From Oryza sativa Japonica Group (Eukaryota > Streptophyta > Magnoliopsida > Poales > Poaceae), in the NCBI RefSeq assembly GCF_034140825.1, contig NC_089046.1:24164501-24228500 (forward strand): DNA of 64,000 nucleotides, given 5' to 3'. Numbering within the stretch: the stretch's first letter is position 1; the number at the start of each line of letters is the position of its first letter. Below the pieces are notes generated by a model, which had not been told where the DNA came from, made no database searches, and saw nothing but the letters and a program-made list of their open reading frames with translations. Of the stretch, positions 57,772 to 64,000 are shown in pieces. A program made the translations under genes and the position numbers.

Positions 57772-58021
57772 CTCCCTCCGTACCCGTAAAGGAAATCGTT
57801 TAGGACAATGTTTAAATCAAACCTTGAAAATATAAATCATGAATAACCCTCAATTGAAAATATAAAAATTATATGAATAGATTTGTCTTTGAAAAATACT
57901 TTCATAAAAGTATACATATATCACTTTTCAATAAATATTTTTATAAAAATAAGGAGTCAAAATTATGTTTTGAAGACTGTGTCGCTGTTCTAAACAACTT
58001 ACTTTACGAGTACGGAGAGAG
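57772..58021. mobile_element. Stowaway MITE (CGTTTAGGACAATG subfamily), copy 2
   Basis: 250 bp, ends CTCCCTCCGTACCCGTAAA and TTTACGAGTACGGAGAGAG, TA on both sides; close paralog of 54471-54729. It ends about 260 bp before the next RALF-like gene. Confidence 0.92.
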
Positions 58022-58257
58022 TATAGCAGAAATGAGGGATGTCCATCCAGGGATGAAAATCCAATTCCCAATGCACCCAAATGGAGTATACTGCTAGTTA
58101 GTCACGGACTCACATGTCTGTTGTTGGCACTTGGAGACATTTTGTAAGACAGCAACAACTTAACCTCCAATAATTGTTCTACTCCAAGCGTTCACAGCTA
58201 CTACCACCATAAGCTCGCTCGCGCAATTAGTATATCGATCGGCCAGAGGAGGAAAAA

Positions 58258-58265
58258 ATATATAA
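58258..58265 (+). promoter_or_regulatory. TATA-like box unusually close to the ATG of RALF-like gene 4
   Basis: TATATAAA ends only 14 bp before the ATG at 58280. A transcript started 25-35 bp downstream would miss this ATG, so either another start element is used or the next in-frame ATG (58433) would be the first. Confidence 0.4.
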
Positions 58266-58279
58266 AGCGCGGGTGCACG

Positions 58280-58654
58280 ATGCGCCGCCGCGTCGTCCCG
58301 GCGGCGGCGGCCGTTTCCGCCCAGCTGGCAGCCGCCCTCCTCCTCCTCCTCCTCCTCCACGCCGTCACCGTCGTCGTCGTCGCCGGCGGCGGCGGCAGCG
58401 AAGTGGCCGTCGACAGGTACGCGGCTGCAGGCGCGATGCTGCTGCTTCCGCGGCGGCGGCGGCAGCAGCTGGAGGACGAGGTGGTGTTCCCGGCGGCGAT
58501 GGCGGTCGTCGGAGCTGAGCAGCTGCAGCAGGGCGGGTCCTTCAGCGGGCTCACGGCGAACAAGCAAGTCTGCCTGCAGGGTCACTCGTGCGCCGCGTTC
58601 GCCATGCCCTACACCGGCCATGGCTGCATCTACAGAAATAATTGCAAGCAGTAA
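58280..58654 (+). CDS. RALF-like secreted cysteine-rich peptide precursor 4, divergent
   Basis: Intronless, 124 residues. The hydrophobic signal has a seven-Leu run (20-26) and TVVVVAG. Basic-plus-acidic propeptide motif RRRRQQLEDEV (58-68). The tail begins FSGLTANKQVC (88-98), matching YGALEANQPAC of copy 3. Cysteines 98, 104, 116 and 122, spacing x5, x11, x5; PYTGHGCIYRNNC replaces PYTRPCTYxNxC and is the variant nearest to the canonical PYxRGC core in having GC. It lacks the Pro-Arg after Cys1 and the basic C-terminal RRP, so the mature peptide is less basic than copies 1-2. Most divergent member of the tandem array; frame intact. Confidence 0.66.
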   Translation: MRRRVVPAAAAVSAQLAAALLLLLLLHAVTVVVVAGGGGSEVAVDRYAAAGAMLLLPRRRRQQLEDEVVFPAAMAVVGAEQLQQGGSFSGLTANKQVCLQGHSCAAFAMPYTGHGCIYRNNCKQ

Positions 58655-59698
58655 GCTAGCTTGCTATAGAGCTATCGATCTTATCATGTAGTATACTATA
58701 ATATTGTTTATATAGTTGTTTAATTACTCATTATAATTGATTGTTGTAATTGAATCTCAATGTACCATGGACTGTACTAGTACTACTACTTGTCATATCA
58801 CGCTCGTACCATGGAGCATCTTTATGGTACCGCTAGGTACCAAAACACATCTAACCGTTAAGTCTGGGATGGGTAGGATCGGGAGAGAAAAGATGAGAAA
58901 GGGTTCAAGTCATTGTTCCTAGCGACGATAGAGTTGACGTCCAGGCGGCGGTAGCGCAAGGGTCCAGATTGAAGTCGCGGCGCCGGAGGAGGAACATGGC
59001 GGCGACGGGAGAGGGACACGGCGGCAGCTCTCCCCTTCCACTGAATTATCCCATTCTTCCTCTTTCTCCACGCCCCCGGCTCTCCCCTTCCACCCGCACA
59101 TGGATCAGGGGCGGCGTGGCCTATCTAAGCTCGTCGTTGTTACCGCGCCCTCCTTCGTTGTCGCGCCACCACCATCGCCATTGGCTCTCCCCTTGCAGTT
59201 GTCCCCCCCCCCCCCCCCCACCTCAGCAGATGGAGTTGTAGCCAAGAGAATCAGTGGCCTCCCTATAAAGTGCACCCAACACTGCCGCCCTCTCCAGCCC
59301 GGCCTCAAGCACCCGCTTACACCGTTTGTTGTCCTCAGGAAAATCAAGGTCATATATCACAATATCACGTATTGTTTCGTGATTGGGTGGTTTGCTCGGT
59401 TAATGCATTTGATGCACGCTCGAAATTAGAGCCGTTGCTTGACTTGTTTTTTATCTTTGTTCCGTACCATTCCCATGTATGTGTGCCAGGTGCGGGAGAG
59501 CCACGCAATCATAGTGTTTTCTTAAGTAGAGTTAGATTAGATTATATATGTGTATGCATGTTAATTAATTAGCAACAGCAAGTTAGGCATCTCGATCGTC
59601 TCTATCATCTTCATCGATCACACTACAAATGGCCAGCTAGCCCCACATATATATGGAGTAATGTGCTATAGCTCGATCTCCTTAATTAAGTATTTAAG
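58655..59698. other. Spacer after the RALF-like cluster
   Basis: AT-rich start, then a GC- and C-rich block (58915-59330) with a poly-C run (about 59206-59219). Open frames here are low-complexity and not called. Confidence 0.4.
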
Positions 59699-61880
59699 TG
59701 TAATACCCCGTATATTAAAAGATATTTAGTTTTTTTAGTTTGGGTTAACTTGTTAAAATAAAGATGTTAACAGAAATAAATAAAAGAAAAATATCTTTAG
59801 AAGTGGGCCAACATGAGAAGGCCCATAAACCCAGCCCATTAGTTCTCCCTAAAACCAAGAGAGAGGGGAACCGACTCCCACCTCCCCTCATAGTGCCGCC
59901 ACCCCTCTCCCTGGCCGGCGCCTCCTTCCTCCCCTTCTCCTATGTTCGCATCTCTCCCCTCTACAACAAATTGCCCTCCCTAGATCTCCACCTTCATAGC
60001 TTGGATCAAAAAGCGAAATAGAAAAATGGAACGAGGAGGAGGAGAGGAGTAAAAGGAGGGATTAGATCAGAGTCTCCCCTATTGTCTCCTCACAAGTTCT
60101 CTAAAGAAATTATAGGTGAGGTTTTTCCCCTTGTTATATCAGTTGTTCTAGGGTGGTTTTAGTGGTTTAATTTGTGGATAAGGAAGGTTAGAGAAGGAGT
60201 TTTGTTTGTTGTGGTTCGAATTGGCTGTTCTGCATGTTGGCAGATTTACAGTGTTTCGGTTTTTTGAAGTTTCGGAGAGCTAAATGATATTTTCTGCGAA
60301 AGTGTATAACTAGAAAGTTGTAGATAATATTTATATCTATCTTCTGACCGAAGGGCGCGATTTTATCTCAAGTGGTTTAGACGATACGAATTTTTGAGTA
60401 TAACTGTTGTTTTTATGCCATAATCTGGATAGTAGTAGATTGAACTGTTTTTGGATGGGCTAAACAGTGGAACAGCCAAGACTCCTATAGACAAAGTTGT
60501 AGAGATTTTTCTTAGCTTTCCATATTGGTAAAGTACACTCTGATTGGGCAAGTAGAACTCCAGTTATGATTGTTTTAGTGCGGATAGTCTGAATTTTCTG
60601 GACAGATTGTGAAGCCTGCTTTCAAGCGCAAATTAGACCATTTTAATGGCATAATAAAAATATAATTTCCACATAAGAGTTGTAGGCATTGTTCTGTAGA
60701 TTTCCAAAATATATTTATTTGCGGTCATAGCCTTTTCATATTTCAAGATATAAAGGTTTGAAGCAACAATATTGTTTATAGTGCAAGCGGCGTTCCTTGT
60801 TATTGCGTTTTGATAGGATGGGGCAGTAGGTTCACCTTTTTCATTGTTTTATATGCATGTTTGAATGTGTTTGCTGAGGTTTTATTTGTGATTAGGTGGT
60901 GGTCCTTCAGATCGTGTATGATACCAACCCTTCATTGAAGGCAAGTGCATGACGAACTAAGTGTGTGATTGATGGATTGTTTGCTCTATCTATTTATTTC
61001 CGATATATTTCTATGTGACATGTGACCGCTTATATTCATATTGTTATTCGCGCCATTTAGGTTTTCATGTTTATCCTATGTTTACGATGTTATTCTTGTT
61101 TCAATATTCCGGATTCTGGTTCTGGGTAAATAATTCAAGTTCCCTGTTTGCCATGAATGTGCAATATGGTTTCAATTTGGTTCTTTGATTCCGGTTTCAA
61201 TTATTCAAGTACCATGCGTAGTCATGGGAGTGCAATTTGGTTCTTTATTCAAGTTCCTGTGGGTAAGCGTTGATCACGCTTACTCGGCTTTGCCGGCAAA
61301 TGCTAGGATGTATTCACTATTGTCCGGGATGGAAACTACTATTTTAATTCATGCCTGCCCGGGATGGGAACTACTATCTTCTTTGACTTGGTGTTTGAAA
61401 ATGTGTTTCCTATTAAAGAAAGAAAGCCTTCTGTTTACGCTTTATTGTCAATAATGTGTATATGTGTTTTCTAGCTCCATATTGTACTTGTTGAGTATTT
61501 TTATACTCACTATTGTGTTTTAATTGGTTTTAGGTACATATTGAGACCGACATGCATGGGCGGGAAGTAGCACCCTTATATACACATTTATCTGTATACT
61601 ATCAAACTATATTGCTTAGGTCCATAATGATACTTAAACTATATCATGGTTCGGTCTTGTAATAATCTTTTAGATTTTTAATAGTTTCTTCCCCATGGAT
61701 TATAAGGATGGATCGTATTGTGGGAATGATATTGTTATTAGTTTAACTTATAATTGCCTGTCGTGGATGTCCATATTTACAGGGGAGACTCTGCCAAAAT
61801 TTCTAATAATTTTGGGAGTTAGCGGTTTGAGTGTATGTTTGGTGTGGCACTCTAGGTACGTGGTTACCTGGGGTGTTACA
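59699..61880 (+). mobile_element. Large solo LTR, 2.2 kb
   Basis: Starts TGTAATACCCCG and ends GGGGTGTTACA, with perfect 5-bp target duplications TTAAG (59694-59698 and 61881-61885). No primer-binding site, polypurine tract or second terminal copy, and no retrotransposon domains inside, so it reads as a solo LTR of a long-LTR (probably Gypsy) family. Fossil; orientation inferred from the TG...CA ends only. Confidence 0.8.
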
Positions 61881-61885
61881 TTAAG

Positions 61886-62644
61886 TCAAGCAGGTTTTCG
61901 CCCGGAACAGTGAGTCCGATTCAACCGCTTGGTATAGGATGGTTTCGCCCTCAATGAACAAACGTGGTGGAGCGATTGGATACGGATCGAGTGTAGGACA
62001 ACGTACAAGAATTTCTACAGGAATACTTGCGTATTTTTTTAAGTAGACTAGAAAAGATGTTTGTGCGTTGTAAGGGGTAGGGCCAATTTAATTTATACAT
62101 ATATGTCAGTAGATAAATAATCATAGCTCATTATTTTATTTATTCATGTGCTTATCCGAATAAGTTATTATCAAATAAAAGACTATTTATGTGCAAATCT
62201 TTTATATACATATTCTTAGCGACTCAAAAGCAAATGCTTTAAAATAAAGTACAATAAGAAAACCAAAAATTCAAATTCAAAATTAAGTTCTAAAATTTAA
62301 ACTTTGGCTTATAGGAATAAGCATAAGCCAAATAACGAGACTTCAAACACGAGCTCGAATTGTCGTCCAGCTTTACTTCAAATCGGGCAAGAAATGATGA
62401 TGGACGGAATCAGCAGCTTCGATCATCCTTTATTTCAGTTGGCATATTCTTTTTGAAAGTAAAATTGATTCTTATGGATTATTTGTAACGGTATCCTGAT
62501 AATATGTACGAGCATGTGTGGAGACTAACTTGAAATCATGCTAACATGTCTAAGGAATCGTGCCATGTAATACGAATAGAATCGGATGATCTATGCAAAA
62601 CGACGTACGTGATATCCGCACGAACTCTGCAAGTTTCATTCGCT
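61886..62644. other. Intergenic stretch
   Basis: AT-rich spacer with a Helitron-like terminus at 62048. No gene seen. Confidence 0.4.
62048..62080 (-). mobile_element. Helitron-like 3' terminus
   Basis: The minus strand reads AACGCACAAACATCTTTTCTAG followed by T, similar to the terminus at 13003. The 5' end was not found. Confidence 0.35.
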
Positions 62645-64000
62645 TGTGACGGAGCGTGGGGCTCCTCACCGGGAGACCGCGCAGGCCCCCCTTTGCCGGT
62701 TCGGCCGGGGGCGCTGAGTGAGATTCTTCACCCTCGATCTATGGAACGTTCGCGAGAGAGCAAATGCACAAGACACGGGCGATGTATACAGGTTCGGGCC
62801 GCTGAGAAGCGTAATACCCTACTCCTGTGTTCTGGTGGATCTGTGTGTGAAGGAGTTACAGAGCAAATGGAGAGCAAGAGAGTTCAAGCTCTAGAATCCC
62901 TCTTTTTCCTTCTCCTCTGGTTCTTTTTCTCCCTCGATCTCCCCCTCTTCCTTCTCCTCTAGTTCTTTTTCTCTCTCCCCCCTCTTTTTTTCTCTTCTTA
63001 GGTGGGCAAAGTCCTCCTTTTATATCTCAAGGGGATACCACATGCACTACTTCTATCTACTCTTCTTTTGGGTGGGGACCCACCCTATCTTGACCAAATA
63101 TTCACTCGCGCCTCCGCCTGGAAGCTAAATCACCGCTTGTCCTTGAGTGATGCCCAGCGCCGTCACTCGTCGGACACAGGGGATCACCCTGTCATTTCTT
63201 CATTAATGGGAGGAGATCTGCAATGGCCGCTGTCTGAATGACCCTCCGATGGGATGGGTCATACCTACCTCCACTCCGCCGGAAGCAGATGCAACGCGGG
63301 AGCACGGTTGTCTGCCGATGACGTGACCGGCATCAGCCCAGTCACAGACCGGTCATTCTTCTCCACCACGCGTCAGTTTAGCATGCCGCACATCTGCCCT
63401 TCTTCATACAGTGACTTCCTTGCAATGGTTGCGATGAAGCCTGGCATGAATCGAGCCGGGACTGACGTGCTAACTCCAGGAGTTACCACGCCGGCTCCAG
63501 CTAGGGACGAGTGCCAAGAGGCTCTCATCATTTCGACGGGACGGGGCGAGGCGTGTGACAGGCCGCCTGCTGCCACCTAACCCGCGATCTGACCGGTCTG
63601 TGACCGGTCACACACTGCGACCGGTCACGGACCGGATATGCGTGCGCCGTGCTGCATTAAATGCGGCGTGGCGCGCTTGTCCATTCCGCAATAAATGTGG
63701 TTTGGTGAGCGCCGCTGTGCCCACCTAACCCACACACGTGGCGCCAATACCACAGGGGGTCGGGGCGCCCCAGCCCTAGGGGCCGAAACAGGAGCGGCCC
63801 GACCCCTCGGGGAGACAGAGGAGGGGGTGGGCACGTCTCCCTCGGGCCCGACCCCCCGAGGGGGTCAGGCCACGTGGGTGACCGCGGCTGCCCAAGCCTC
63901 TAGTCATGATACTCCCGGTCCCATGTCACCGACAGCTTGGTATCCACATCGTACGGTCTCTGTTTCACAGTTTGCTCGTGGGTGCGACTTTGCAATGAAT
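62645..64000 (+). mobile_element. LTR of an unassigned (probably Ty3/Gypsy) retrotransposon, cut by the window edge
   Basis: Begins TGTGACGGAGCGTGGGGCTC and runs off the right edge. Same family as 1-1011 in opposite orientation (shared ATACAGGTTCGGGCCGCTGA-type block and GACCGGTCAC words). No coding domain is in view. Fossil. Confidence 0.7.

Noticed and set aside
58919-59429. Possible GC-rich gene after the RALF-like cluster
   Set aside because: Frames are short, Pro/Arg-rich and overlapping; no start context, splice sites or domain I can support.

Overview
The window reads as a grass nuclear genome, almost certainly rice (Oryza). Supporting signs are GC-rich short exons in AT-rich surroundings, many small Stowaway and Tourist MITEs, hAT and Helitron remnants, a Pack-MULE-like element, several LTR-retrotransposon fossils and a cluster of grass-type metallothionein genes. 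From memory, a metallothionein cluster of this type lies on rice chromosome 12; that placement is recall, not derived from the sequence.

Layout. 1-1011 is a minus-strand LTR running off the left edge. 1.7-8.6 kb holds mobile elements: a Tourist MITE, two Helitrons, a 1.5 kb MULE with long inverted ends and 9-bp target duplications, and a hAT MITE. 8.7-11.2 kb has two intronless minus-strand genes: a small U1-type C2H2 zinc-finger protein and a SIAMESE-related (SMR) CDK-inhibitor-like protein whose upstream DNA is tandemly duplicated. 11.7-17.5 kb is repeat-rich: a solo LTR, a long TA microsatellite and several MITEs. 17.6-18.2 kb is a two-exon gene of unknown function. 20-24.5 kb is a six-exon gene for an 857-residue DUF4378/TRM-like protein with four acidic W-L-V repeats. 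At 25.3 kb is a tRNA-Lys(CUU).

27-41.5 kb is a tandem cluster of four three-exon metallothionein genes. A 7.4 kb Ty1/Copia fossil, itself carrying a nested 1.1 kb hAT element, sits in the 3' flank of the second copy. TIM9, a mitochondrial import chaperone with a classic site II/telo-box promoter, follows at 42.4-43.8 kb. A conserved-looking plant gene of unknown function is on the minus strand at 46.0-46.8 kb.

49.9-58.7 kb contains four tandem intronless genes for secreted cysteine-rich peptides that I read as divergent RALF-like precursors. They keep a hydrophobic signal, an L-[EQ]-[ED] propeptide motif and a four-cysteine tail with Y-T-x-x-C. Every copy has a MITE within about 260 bp upstream, in two cases ending less than 20 bp from the probable TATA box. 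59.7-61.9 kb is a 2.2 kb solo LTR with TTAAG duplications. 62.6-64 kb is a plus-strand LTR of the same family as the left edge.

The most interesting parts are the RALF-like cluster and its MITE-built promoters, the variable cysteine number among the metallothionein paralogs, the W-L-V repeats of the DUF4378 protein, and the MULE with GC-rich cargo. I found no CRISPR array, operon or clearly new multi-gene system.
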